From NCBI GenBank assembly GCA_015522385.1, contig WAMJ01000075.1, positions 1 through 30,746 of the forward strand: 30,746 bases of DNA. The letters are read 5' to 3'. Positions within the stretch are counted from its first letter, which is position 1. Every line of letters starts with the position of its first letter. The notes beneath the pieces were generated by a model, which saw only the letters and a program-made list of their open reading frames with translations, did not search any database and was not told the origin of the DNA. The position numbers and the translations under genes were made by a program. Positions 7,557-15,105 of this stretch are shown here, piece by piece. Origin of the DNA: Candidatus Heimdallarchaeota archaeon. Lineage in GTDB: Archaea; Asgardarchaeota; Heimdallarchaeia; Heimdallarchaeales; Kariarchaeaceae.

Positions 7557-9266
7557 ATGAGCAAGGACGAGAAAAGTCTTACCAGTGAAGTCATCGATGT
7601 CTGCCTACGCAGGGGATTCGTCTTTCCCACCGCGGACATCTATGGCTCACTCTCGGGGTCGTTCTGTTTCGGACCCGTCGGGGAGATGATCAGGAACAAC
7701 ATAATCCAACTTTGGAAGGAGACCTTCATCAAGTCAGAGGAGAATGTCTTCCAGATCTCAGGAGCAACTATCCTACCCGAGAAGGTGTTCAGGGCCAGCG
7801 GCCACCTTGACACCTTCAACGATCCCTTGGTACAGTGCACAGGGAAGTGTAAGAGCATGTTTAGGGTAGACCACCTAATCCTCGACAAGACGGGAATTAA
7901 TGTGGATGGCAGACCTCTGGAAGAGATGGTCGAAATCATCAAGGAGAAGGAGATCGTCTGTCCAAAATGTACCGGCTTATTAGATGAGCCCAAACAGTTC
8001 AACCTCATGTTCAAGACACAGGTAGGTCCAAGCTCAGGTTATGACGGGTACCTCAGACCAGAGACCGCACAGAATATCTTCATAAATTTCAGAAGAGTAC
8101 AGCACTCCATGAGGGCCCAACTACCCTTCGGAATCGCTCAGGTAGGAAAGGCATTCAGGAACGAGATTTCACCCAGAAACTTTCTCATTCGCCTCAGGGA
8201 ATTCGAGCAGATGGAGATCGAGATGTTCGTCGACCCCGATGAGATCAACAACCACCCCCGCTGGGACGAAGTCGCAGATATCGAGATCAACTTCCTCACG
8301 AGGGAGGCCCAAGAGAAAGGAGAGGGCTACATCCGTATAACCGCTCAGGAAGCAGTGGACAAGGGATACATCCACAACCAGTACCTCGCCTACTACATGG
8401 TGCTGGAATCAGACTTCATCGAGCAACTGGGTGTCAGAGAGGACCAGTACTGGTTCAGGCACCTGCTGGATCACGAGACCGCTCACTACAGCCAAGGGAA
8501 CTACGACCTCGAAATACAGTTCCCGTTCGGAATCGTCGAGTGCATCGGCAACGCCTACAGGACTGACTACGACCTGAAGAAGCACCAAGAGTACTCGAAG
8601 ACAAAGATGCACATCGTCACCAAGGACGGAAGGAAGGTCGTCCCACACGTCATCGAACCGTCCATGGGACTGGACAGGTTGTTCTACGCAGCCCTGCTCG
8701 CATCGTACAGGAACGAGGGAAGGGAGTGGACATGGTTCCAGTTCCCATCCGTTATCGTGCCGTGGGAGGTCAAGGTCGCGCCACTGATGAAGAAGGACGG
8801 GCTGGCTGAACTTGCACACAACTTCTTCTGGAGCCTAAAGGACGAGGGAATCGACGCAGTCTACGACCAGTCAGGAGCAATAGGCAAAAGGTATGCAAGG
8901 GCCGACGAGATTGGAATACCATACACCCTCACAGTCGATTACCAGTCTCTCGAAGACAGTACCGTAACCATCCGTGAGCGGGATACTACCAAGCAGTCAA
9001 GGATATCCATGGAGTCCGCAGGAGAGGTCATCAGAAACCTGATCTGGGGGGTCATTTCCTTTGAGGATCTCGAAGAGGTACCAGAAGAAGAGCCCAAGAA
9101 GAAGTCCGATGGATCAAAGAAGTCCAAGAAGAAGTCTGAAGGAGACAAGAAAACCAAGAAGAAGTCCGATGGATCAAAGAAGACCAAGAAGCCTGAGAAC
9201 AAGACCGATGGTCCTAAGAAGACCGACGGAGCTAAGAAGCAAAAGAAATCCTCAGGCAAAAACTAA
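7557..9266 (+). CDS. glyS: Glycyl-tRNA synthetase, class II alpha2 type, with Lys-rich C-terminal tail
   Basis: 569 aa. The protein charges tRNA-Gly. The N-terminal part has RRGFVFPTADIYG and FGPVGEMIRNNI; a four-Cys zinc site is formed by Cys94/Cys98 and Cys135/Cys138; motif 2 is AFRNEISPR (about 198-206) followed by LREFEQMEIEMF; motif 3 is EPSMGLDRLFY. The anticodon-binding domain (VAPLMKKDG onward) ends near residue 500. The last ~65 residues are an extra tail built of KKKSDGSKK-type repeats, not needed for the catalytic fold and reminiscent of the Lys-rich appendices of eukaryotic synthetases. A TATA-like AAATTAATAC lies about 29 nt before the ATG. Confidence 0.96.
   Translation: MSKDEKSLTSEVIDVCLRRGFVFPTADIYGSLSGSFCFGPVGEMIRNNIIQLWKETFIKSEENVFQISGATILPEKVFRASGHLDTFNDPLVQCTGKCKSMFRVDHLILDKTGINVDGRPLEEMVEIIKEKEIVCPKCTGLLDEPKQFNLMFKTQVGPSSGYDGYLRPETAQNIFINFRRVQHSMRAQLPFGIAQVGKAFRNEISPRNFLIRLREFEQMEIEMFVDPDEINNHPRWDEVADIEINFLTREAQEKGEGYIRITAQEAVDKGYIHNQYLAYYMVLESDFIEQLGVREDQYWFRHLLDHETAHYSQGNYDLEIQFPFGIVECIGNAYRTDYDLKKHQEYSKTKMHIVTKDGRKVVPHVIEPSMGLDRLFYAALLASYRNEGREWTWFQFPSVIVPWEVKVAPLMKKDGLAELAHNFFWSLKDEGIDAVYDQSGAIGKRYARADEIGIPYTLTVDYQSLEDSTVTIRERDTTKQSRISMESAGEVIRNLIWGVISFEDLEEVPEEEPKKKSDGSKKSKKKSEGDKKTKKKSDGSKKTKKPENKTDGPKKTDGAKKQKKSSGKN
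9094..9182 (+). repeat. 60-bp direct repeat in the glyS tail
   Basis: An identical 29-bp block occurs at 9094-9122 and again at 9154-9182, exactly 60 bp (20 codons) apart, encoding the repeated KKKSDGSKK unit. The intervening copy is diverged. This points to expansion of the tail by tandem duplication. Confidence 0.8.
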
Positions 9267-9362
9267 TCATCAAATTATAAATCAGAAGCGAGGAAGTTGA
9301 AGGTACGGACAAAGTCCAAGTGATTACAACCTATGAACAGAAAATTTGGAGATCGGTTTAGT

Positions 9363-9512
9363 CTACAGAGCGTCGATGTGCCGCTCCCCTCTTGGCCTCG
9401 CCTTCTCAAGGATACGATAACCGCAGTATGTGCACTGAATCCTTCCGTTGACAAGCTCATTGGGATTGATCTTGTTCCTACATCTCAAACATTTGTATTG
9501 AGTGTCTTTCAT
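9363..9512 (-). CDS. rpo12: RNA polymerase subunit Rpo12 (RpoP)
   Basis: 49 aa, short but complete. The sequence has YKCLRCRN then IQCTYCGYRILEKARP, a CxxC-x15-CxxC zinc ribbon (Cys8, 11, 27, 30) followed by the invariant GYRIL-K-RP segment of archaeal Rpo12 and eukaryotic Rpb12. It is an assembly subunit that bridges Rpo3 and the large subunit. The ATG at 9512 is preceded by a TATA-like CTTTAAAAG (about 9533-9541) at leaderless spacing. It lies 53 bp downstream of the aIF1 stop on the same strand and converges on glyS. Confidence 0.93.
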   Translation of the reverse strand: MKDTQYKCLRCRNKINPNELVNGRIQCTYCGYRILEKARPRGERHIDAL

Positions 9513-9565
9513 CAGTTCTTCGAGCGCATACTTTCTTTTAAAGTTTTATTTGCAAATCCTGAGAA

Positions 9566-9937
9566 CTATTTCCTGACCAGATCTATGCTGTCCCGGTTGA
9601 ATCCAAGACCCTCCAAGAGCTCGAAAATCCGAAACTCGTGGTTGCCCTGCAACTCAATCGTGTCACCCTTGACTGTACCTCCACACGCAAGTTTGGACTT
9701 CAGCTTGATCGCTATGTCCTTCAACTTGAACTCCTTTGGATCCAGTCCTTGGATGATCGTATAAATCTTACCCCACTTCCGCTTCTCAAGAATAACCTTA
9801 AGCCTAGCTTCAGTTTTCGCTACCTCTGTGCAGATACAGAGTTCATCTGATAAGCCACATGTTGAGCATGTTCCAGTGTCATCATCGTCGAAAATTTTCT
9901 TGTCAACCTCTCTATTTTTTGATACAGTTTCAGCTAT
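9566..9937 (-). CDS. sui1: Translation initiation factor aIF1 (SUI1/eIF1 family), non-canonical start
   Basis: The minus-strand frame ending at the TAG at 9566-9568 encodes a complete SUI1 protein: zinc motif CSTCGLSDELCIC (CxxC-x6-CxC), then EKRKWGKIYTIIQGLDP, LKDIAIKLKSKLACGGTVK, IELQGNH and FELLEGLGF. aIF1 binds the 30S P site and enforces start-codon choice. The frame runs back to a stop at 9992-9994, and in that interval there is no ATG, GTG or TTG. I place the start provisionally at ATA 9937 (reads (M)AETVSKNREV), giving 123 aa, about 36 nt after a TATA-like box. ATT 9895 is another option, and an indel is possible. The family assignment is firm; only the start is uncertain. Confidence 0.88.
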   Translation of the reverse strand: MAETVSKNREVDKKIFDDDDTGTCSTCGLSDELCICTEVAKTEARLKVILEKRKWGKIYTIIQGLDPKEFKLKDIAIKLKSKLACGGTVKGDTIELQGNHEFRIFELLEGLGFNRDSIDLVRK

Positions 9938-9968
9938 TGAGCTGAATTTACATGTATATGCTCCAATC

Positions 9969-9977
9969 GCTTTATAA
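9969..9977 (-). promoter_or_regulatory. TATA-like promoter of aIF1
   Basis: CTTATAAAG on the minus strand, lying between the methionine aminopeptidase stop and the aIF1 coding region. A transcript starting about 26 nt downstream would begin near 9947, after the start-stop ATGTAA at 9953-9948 or just at its end, and about 10 nt before the ATA at 9937. This position argues that translation begins downstream of 9947. Confidence 0.5.
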
Positions 9978-10030
9978 GATTGTCTCTTCGGTTATTCACA
10001 ATATGACGGAGATTATCACAATTTTGTGGG

Positions 10031-11017
10031 TCAGCTTCGGGTGGTGACCTCTACCCCGTCTTCGAGGACGATCATGGTGTGCTCGTGCTGGGAGATCATA
10101 TCCTCTGACGATCCTCTAAGTACGTGGTACTCGATCATTCCACCGTTTCTTCTGAGCTCCATCATTCCAATCTTGATCTCAGGCACAGTCAGTCCGTGGT
10201 TGAGCAGCCACCTCTCTGCGAAAGGCATTCCACCGAATTCCCTCACTGCGATGTTCCTGATCTTCTTAGCGTGTTTTGATCTGATTGCGAGTCTGATGGG
10301 TGCAGCTCTGAAGATGTTGATCTTGTTGAGGTCTGCGTGTATCTCACCAGTACCCGTGGATGCGAAGGGCTCGATGGCGTAGACCTCGTGTAATTCTGCC
10401 TGTTCGTTTGTGTCTACCTGGATGCTTGGAACACTCTTTCCTGCATGGACGATGTACCTTTCAACGAGGTGGCCTCTGAGATCCCTCACCGGCTCGAATC
10501 CTGCGTCCCTGATGGTTTTTGCAACAAGCCCTCCGATCTTCCCGAGGTTTGCCCCTGCCCTCATGGTCTTGATGGCGACCTCGCATGCTTCCTTGGAGGC
10601 ATCGATCAGATCCTTGTAACTTCCATCTAGATCCACAGTCTTGGCGGTGTCAGCGATGAATCCGTTGATGCTGACTCCACAGTCTATTTTGACGACACCC
10701 TTGTCTGGCACGATCAGGGAGTCTTGGATCTGTCCTGTGTAGTGGGCTGCGACGTCGTTGATTGATATATTGATGGGGAATGCTGGGATGGCACCTGCGT
10801 CGTAGATCAACTTATCTGCTGTGGTGCATATATCGAGGACGTTAGCTCCTGGGACGACGAGTTTTGCCACTTCCTCCCGTACTTTCGCTGCGAGCTTTCC
10901 TGCCTCGTGGAGATACTTCTTCTGCTCTTCAAAACTGATTTCCTCTTCAGCTAGTTTTAGTCCGGGGTGAACCTGTACTTGGTATCTAGCGGGGTGATTT
11001 CCATAAATTTCAGCCAT
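10031..11017 (-). CDS. map: Methionine aminopeptidase, type 2
   Basis: 328 aa. Removes the initiator Met from nascent proteins. The pita-bread metal ligands are visible: His92 (AAHYT), Asp112 (KIDCGV), Asp123 (GFIADTA), His183/His191 (GHLVERYIVHAGKSVPS), Glu216 (AIEPFASTGTG) and the final Glu in HEHTMIVLEDG. FPINISIND is the typical archaeal/type 2 segment. About 28 residues precede the conserved core (MAEIYGNHPARYQVQVHPG...). It is upstream of aIF1 and rpo12 on the same strand. Confidence 0.95.
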   Translation of the reverse strand: MAEIYGNHPARYQVQVHPGLKLAEEEISFEEQKKYLHEAGKLAAKVREEVAKLVVPGANVLDICTTADKLIYDAGAIPAFPINISINDVAAHYTGQIQDSLIVPDKGVVKIDCGVSINGFIADTAKTVDLDGSYKDLIDASKEACEVAIKTMRAGANLGKIGGLVAKTIRDAGFEPVRDLRGHLVERYIVHAGKSVPSIQVDTNEQAELHEVYAIEPFASTGTGEIHADLNKINIFRAAPIRLAIRSKHAKKIRNIAVREFGGMPFAERWLLNHGLTVPEIKIGMMELRRNGGMIEYHVLRGSSEDMISQHEHTMIVLEDGVEVTTRS

Positions 11018-11067
11018 TATTACCTAAGTAATAGTATCACATAGGCATAAAAACGCATCTATTTTGA

Positions 11068-11973
11068 TTAGAGATTTCTCCGAAAGAGGAGCTGTGATTC
11101 AATCATTGTGAATCCGAATTCTCTGAACAGTTCCTTATCGTTCATGAATGACTTGGTCCTCATGACTCTGACACGTTGGACTCCCTGCAGGCTGTAGTGC
11201 CAGAGCACCTCGTTGAACAGGGGTATCCTGAGCTTCTTGTACCTCTTCTTGCAGAACGGGCCGAATATCACCGCTGTGTTCGAGGGTGAGAGGAAGGAGG
11301 AGACGATGGCGTAGGGTTCTCCCTTTTTCTCGACGACTGCCCATCCCTCAGTGCTGGTCTTCTGGTGGTTGAATATGTGGTGATATGACTCGAAGTCGAT
11401 GGCCATAGGGCTATCGGGGTCCATCTCTCGGGTGATCCACTCCCAGCTCGGGACGAGATCAGAGTCTCTTACCTGCCTGATCCTGTACCCCCTTGGGAGC
11501 TCGTACACTCCCGCCATGAGTCTTGCCTCCCAGATCTCGACTATCACCTTCTTCCTCCTGAACTTGCTGCTCTTGAATATAGACTGGATGGGTTCGTGGT
11601 TGCTTGATATGGCGACTTCTGCTGTCCTCATCCCCCTGTCCTTTGCATGTGTCAGTGCGAGCTCGATTAGATTGATCTGGAATGTAGGCAGTCCTGGCTC
11701 GTTCACGTCACCGATGGGGTAACCGAGGATGGCGATCCGCTCGTCGTCGTCGAACTCCACCTTGATGGAAGCGACGATCTTCCCCCTCTTCTCGGCCACG
11801 AGGTAAAGGGGGTTGTTGTCCACGAGGTTCCCGATCTCAAGCCTGTACTTCCTCGACGGGGATGGAGCATTGAAATAATTGGGGAACCGTGAGAAGAATT
11901 CGTGCTCAATTTTTGCCAGTTTTCTACTGTCCTTTATCTTGGCAGGTCGAAAATAGACAAAATCGGCACTCAT
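11068..11973 (-). CDS. Tandem GNAT-like N-acetyltransferase
   Basis: 301 aa with two GNAT-like halves. The first (about residues 5-150) has YFRPAKIKDSRKLAKIEHEFF, LYLVAEKRGKIVASI and ALTHAKDRGMRTAEVAIS, ending with the family's IQSIFKSSKF turn. The second (about 158-300) repeats the plan: YRIRQVRDSDL, GWAVVEKKGEPYAIVSSF and FREFGFTMIES. The acetyl-CoA loop (Q/R-x-x-G-x-G/A) is not clear in either half, so activity and substrate are uncertain. A TATA-like TTTTTATAATTTC (minus strand, around 11998) is about 25 nt before the ATG. It sits 50 bp upstream of map. Confidence 0.68.
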   Translation of the reverse strand: MSADFVYFRPAKIKDSRKLAKIEHEFFSRFPNYFNAPSPSRKYRLEIGNLVDNNPLYLVAEKRGKIVASIKVEFDDDERIAILGYPIGDVNEPGLPTFQINLIELALTHAKDRGMRTAEVAISSNHEPIQSIFKSSKFRRKKVIVEIWEARLMAGVYELPRGYRIRQVRDSDLVPSWEWITREMDPDSPMAIDFESYHHIFNHQKTSTEGWAVVEKKGEPYAIVSSFLSPSNTAVIFGPFCKKRYKKLRIPLFNEVLWHYSLQGVQRVRVMRTKSFMNDKELFREFGFTMIESQLLFRRNL

Positions 11974-12281
11974 TACATATTATACTCCCTGAAATTATAA
12001 AAACAATCACTTTCCTAAAATGTGGTCTAGAAGATTTTACGCAGAATTTAGTACGAGAAGGATAGCATTGTATGGAAAAATGACAGAATTCGTACCGGAA
12101 TTTTATCCCCAGATAGTATTGTCTCTTCAGAAAAGAACTCCTTATATATATCCTAGGCGATGATGATTTGTGCATCATTACCCGGAAGAGGATTCTTTCA
12201 CAGGTAACTGAAGCCGTCTCATCTATGCATTCTTGCAGAAGAACGCTCCACCTATTGTAACTCAAAGGAGACAAGAGTACA
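11974..12281. other. Intergenic region with two promoter-like elements and a hairpin
   Basis: 308 bp. On the minus side it holds the GNAT-gene promoter near 11998. On the plus side a TATA-like CTTATATATATCC lies at 12141-12153. Just after it an inverted repeat (ATGATG 12160-12165, CATCAT 12173-12178) could form a small hairpin near the expected transcript start. That start would leave a leader of about 110 nt before the small gene at 12282. I see no tRNA or other gene. Confidence 0.4.
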
Positions 12282-12473
12282 ATGGCAGTAGCAAACCTAG
12301 AATTCCAAATACACGACGTCACCCTGCCTCTCAGGGTATCGTCCGACTCACTATGCATGAGTTGCGCATACAAGGGCAAGAGCTTCGTATGCTTAATACC
12401 GACCAAGTCCAAAGATGGAGATTATCCGAACATCACACGGTGTACGGACTACAAACGTACTATGGATCAGTGA
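12282..12473 (+). CDS. Small four-cysteine protein, unknown function
   Basis: 63 aa: Cys25 and Cys28 as CMSC, then Cys37 and Cys54, a possible zinc site. I do not recognise the family. AAGGAG at 12265-12270 gives a clear Shine-Dalgarno-like site 11 nt before the ATG, unusual next to the mostly leaderless neighbours. This, with the Cys pattern, is the main support for a real gene. The 13-bp repeat array begins about 65 bp after its stop. Confidence 0.5.
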   Translation: MAVANLEFQIHDVTLPLRVSSDSLCMSCAYKGKSFVCLIPTKSKDGDYPNITRCTDYKRTMDQ

Positions 12474-12540
12474 AGGTATTCCACGGGTATTAATCTGAAG
12501 AGTTCATCTCTACTTATTTTCTATTTTCCAAGCCCTTTTC

Positions 12541-12707
12541 CAGTCGGATTAACCAGTATGGTAGCCCAATCAGATATTTCAGTTAGATATTCCACTCGGA
12601 CATTCCGGTCGGACGAATCAGTCAGATATTTCAGGATACTCCAGTCGAATATTCCAGTCAGATTAATCAGTCAGAAATCCCAGTCGGATTTTTCTAATCA
12701 GATTAAG
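12541..12707. repeat. Phased degenerate 13-bp tandem repeat array
   Basis: About thirteen units with consensus CAGTCRGATATTC. Units begin at 12541, 12554, 12567, 12580, 12593, 12606, 12619, 12632 (a 10-bp unit), 12642, 12655, 12668, 12681 and 12694, so the 13-bp phase is kept except for one short copy. It lies between the small Cys gene and the convergent PAC2 gene, whose stop it abuts. Thirteen is not a multiple of three and any reading frame across it has no sensible protein character, so it is probably non-coding. Confidence 0.9.
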
Positions 12708-13427
12708 CTACCTGAATCCCGAGAACCTGTCGGGGTCCTCGTCGTAGTCGTCGTAGTTCTCACTGATGAGCTTGTCGCGCAATTCATTTGATCTGAGCTG
12801 GAGGTAGCCGAGATCAATGGACAAACCCTCAACCCTGGAGAACATCTTGATGACTTCCTGAGCAGCGACAAAATCAGGGATGGACGGGATGCAGTCTGAG
12901 AGGATTGCAATGGCAGGGGTCTTGCGGGCCTGTGCTTCAAGCAGTGATGTAGCGATGGAGCCGAAGACGTACCCGCTCTCCATCGGTTCGACACCGAGGA
13001 ACTTCAGCTCACCTTTCGTCACTTCGTCGCTGCATACGACCTCCACCTTTGTTGTCAGGACGGTGTGATCCCTCCCTGTCGGGAGTCCCCCGAGGATTCG
13101 GATAGACTTGACTCCTATGCTGTCGTACCATGTGTACAGCTCTCTGATAAACTGTTTGAGCTTTTTCTGCGGGATACTGCCGTGGTTCAGGATCAGCAGA
13201 TACTCCGAATTTGCATAGACCTGTACAGGATACCTGACATATCCCCCGTCAACTATGGCGAGTGAAGGCATGAGATCGGAGTCTAGATATCCCACCTCGT
13301 GGAGTCCCAGCTCGGTGACAAGGTGCTTGGAGGCGATAACGGAGACCAGACCACTGCCCGAGAAGGCCTGTATGACAATCTGGTCCGTGAAGGTGAACTC
13401 TCCCATCTGAATGAATTGAATGCTCAA
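12708..13427 (-). CDS. PAC2-family protein (proteasome assembly chaperone-like)
   Basis: 239 aa. The core pattern is FSGSGLVSVIASKHLVTELGLHEVGYLDSDLMP, followed by LILNHGSIPQKKLKQFIRELYTWYDSIGVKSIRILGGLPTG and later GSIATSLLEAQARKTPAIAILSD, the order seen in archaeal PAC2 (DUF75) proteins. Eukaryotic PAC1-PAC2 assemble the 20S proteasome; the role of archaeal relatives is less certain. The C-terminus (ISENYDDYDEDPDRFSGFR) is an acidic tail whose stop touches the repeat array. purA lies 50 bp upstream on the same strand. Confidence 0.85.
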   Translation of the reverse strand: MSIQFIQMGEFTFTDQIVIQAFSGSGLVSVIASKHLVTELGLHEVGYLDSDLMPSLAIVDGGYVRYPVQVYANSEYLLILNHGSIPQKKLKQFIRELYTWYDSIGVKSIRILGGLPTGRDHTVLTTKVEVVCSDEVTKGELKFLGVEPMESGYVFGSIATSLLEAQARKTPAIAILSDCIPSIPDFVAAQEVIKMFSRVEGLSIDLGYLQLRSNELRDKLISENYDDYDEDPDRFSGFR

Positions 13428-13476
13428 TAAGGCGACGTCATGGGTGCAGTATAAAAAATATAACTCACTGACATAC

Positions 13477-14475
13477 TTATCTAACGATCATGTCCTTGGC
13501 ATTCGGTCCAGTAGAGATGTACTTGACCGGTACTCCACAGGTGTCCTCAATCTTCTGGATGAATTCCATAGCCGCCGGGGGTACCTTTGAGATCTCTTGT
13601 ACTCCCTCCAGCTCAGGATATAGCAGGTCTATCTTGGTAAGAGCTATAGATGTGGCCCCATTGAGCCTGACGGCCTTCCGGGCGAGCTCAAAGTCAAAAG
13701 GCGCTGCTCTCCTCAGTCTCCCAGTCACTGTCCCGTATTCCTGCCACCCTCGCTTCTTTATTTCCTCAGGTTCTAGCTCTCCCTCCAGTGGACCAGTACC
13801 GACCCTCGTGACATATGCCTTGAGGACGACAATCACCTCATCGATCTTCGTGGGACCCACTCCTATGTCCGCTGCGAAGGTGGACGCAGTGACGTCCTTC
13901 GAGGTGACGAACGGGTAGGTCCCGTGCAGAAGACTGAGGAACGTCGCTTGAGAGCCCTCGATGATCACAGTGCCCCCCCTGTCAATGGTGTCGTTCACCT
14001 CGTCACTGACGTTGCAGATGTACTCGCGGAGCTCAGGAATGTCCTTTGCTAACTTCAGCACCCGCTTTGCCCGGTCTTCGTTCGCAGGACCGCAGCCCGT
14101 ACCTGTGGATCCGACGACCTCCCGAAGGTGCTGGGAGCCCCGGTCTCGGTCAATGTGATCTTGTTCGATGATACCTGTATGCCTATCTACGAAGATTCTG
14201 CCATCGAGACCCGTGACCTCCACTTCCTTAAGGAATATTTCGGGATTGATCAGCATACCAGCACCGATATACGAGACGGACTTCTCGTTGAAGAAACCGC
14301 TAGGAACCAGTTGGAGCTTGTATGTCTTTCCGTCCACGACGACGGTATGACCGGCATTGGGTCCGGTACCTGCTCGTGCGAACGCATCGATCTTGGTGTT
14401 TTGAGCTAGGTATGAGACGATCTTCCCCTTGCCCTCGTCACCAAATTGTCCACCACAAATTATTGTTACGGGCAC
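13477..14475 (-). CDS. purA: Adenylosuccinate synthetase, short archaeal form
   Basis: 332 aa, the short archaeal type rather than the ~430-aa bacterial type. The GTP-binding loop GGQFGDEGKGK (about residues 8-18), AGTGPNAGHTV, STGTGCGPAN, IEGSQATFLSLLHGTYPFVTSKDVTA and GRLRRAAPFD are all present. The enzyme joins IMP and aspartate using GTP, the first committed step to AMP. A TATA-like ATTAATATACC (minus strand, about 14493-14503) is roughly 23 nt before the ATG. It is divergent from the DtxR-like gene. Confidence 0.96.
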   Translation of the reverse strand: MPVTIICGGQFGDEGKGKIVSYLAQNTKIDAFARAGTGPNAGHTVVVDGKTYKLQLVPSGFFNEKSVSYIGAGMLINPEIFLKEVEVTGLDGRIFVDRHTGIIEQDHIDRDRGSQHLREVVGSTGTGCGPANEDRAKRVLKLAKDIPELREYICNVSDEVNDTIDRGGTVIIEGSQATFLSLLHGTYPFVTSKDVTASTFAADIGVGPTKIDEVIVVLKAYVTRVGTGPLEGELEPEEIKKRGWQEYGTVTGRLRRAAPFDFELARKAVRLNGATSIALTKIDLLYPELEGVQEISKVPPAAMEFIQKIEDTCGVPVKYISTGPNAKDMIVR

Positions 14476-14513
14476 AAGTTAGGAAGGAGATTCTGGTATA
14501 TTAATCTCATCCT

Positions 14514-14553
14514 AGAACCTTGACAAAACAGTATTGCTTCAAGCACAGGTTCT
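14514..14553. promoter_or_regulatory. Inverted repeat in the purA/dtxR-like divergent region
   Basis: AGAACCT (14514-14520) and AGGTTCT (14547-14553) are perfect 7-bp inverted arms with centres 33 bp apart, about three helical turns. The right arm overlaps the TATA-like TTCTTAATGG placed about 25-30 nt before the start at 14581. It is a candidate site for autoregulation by the DtxR-like protein. The match could be chance. Confidence 0.3.
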
Positions 14554-14580
14554 TAATGGTGGGAAACAATTTATTTCATA

Positions 14581-15012
14581 ATGGACCACCAGTTCGTGAA
14601 CCTGAGATTCACCATCGTCGAGAGGGAGTGTCTCTCAGTCTATCTTAAACGAAGGATGGCCCACAAACCACTGGTCGTAGGAGCATCTGAGATATCAAAG
14701 GTGCTCGGCGTCAGCCGACCAAGGGCGTACGCGTTGCAGAAGCAATTGGAGAAGAAGGGTGTACTGATAAATGACAAAGGACAGGGTTTCTTTCCCAGCA
14801 AAAACGGGGAGATTATCCTCGACTCCCTGCAGCACCGGTGGAAGGTACTGGAAACTTTCCTCTACTCGGATCTCGAAATGAAACTTGACGACGCTTCCGC
14901 CGAGGCCATGAACATGGTACTCCACGTCTCGGACAACCTCATCACAACTCTCTGTAAAAGGCTAGATGTCCCAGTATTCTGCCCCCACCATCTCAGAATC
15001 CCTTCACACTAA
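14581..15012 (+). CDS. DtxR/MntR-like winged-helix metal-dependent regulator
   Basis: 143 aa. Residues about 10-65 form a winged helix (VGASEISKVLGVSRPRAYALQKQLEKKGVL in part), followed by the wing with SKNGEIILDSLQHRWKVLETFL and an acidic helix ASAEAMNMVLHVSDNLITTL, matching the DtxR dimerisation helix (family: AE-lEH-vsd). It ends with CPHHLRIP, close to the family's CPHGxPIP. There is no SH3-like third domain, as in MntR. Typical members bind Fe or Mn and repress uptake genes; the metal and targets here are unknown. The expected metal-binding Glu-His of the dimer helix is altered (AEAMNMV), so metal response may differ. Confidence 0.75.
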   Translation: MDHQFVNLRFTIVERECLSVYLKRRMAHKPLVVGASEISKVLGVSRPRAYALQKQLEKKGVLINDKGQGFFPSKNGEIILDSLQHRWKVLETFLYSDLEMKLDDASAEAMNMVLHVSDNLITTLCKRLDVPVFCPHHLRIPSH

Positions 15013-15067
15013 CCGATTAAAAAACTCAGATCTAAACGACATTCTGAACACTTCAATTCGTAACAGC

Positions 15068-15076
15068 TTTATAATA
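15068..15076 (+). promoter_or_regulatory. TATA-like promoter of the second small GTPase
   Basis: TTTATAATA centred about 34 nt before the ATG at 15106; the leader would be roughly 8-10 nt, similar to the spacing inferred for the GTPase gene at 6087 and for aIF1. Confidence 0.45.
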
Positions 15077-15105
15077 TCAATAGATATGTCCATTGAGAAT
15101 ACTTA

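Noticed and set aside
9333..9764. A 143-codon plus-strand frame between glyS and map
   Set aside because: It lies antisense to aIF1 and Rpo12, whose conserved motifs are unmistakable on the minus strand; the plus-strand product has no recognisable character.
12160..12211. Possible C/D-box guide RNA (ATGATGA at 12160-12166, CTGA at 12208-12211)
   Set aside because: No convincing internal D' and C' boxes, and the likely transcript start from the TATA-like box falls at or after the C box.
11924..12412. A 162-codon minus-strand frame overlapping the GNAT gene start and the small Cys gene
   Set aside because: It crosses the GNAT promoter and gene start, has many Cys/Ser codons without pattern and no sensible start context.
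12541..12707. CRISPR array
   Set aside because: Units are contiguous at 13 bp with no unique spacers and no cas genes nearby.
12558..12791. A 77-codon plus-strand frame
   Set aside because: It runs through the 13-bp repeats and then antisense to the PAC2 gene; the SD-SVRY-like protein repeat is a by-product of the DNA repeat.
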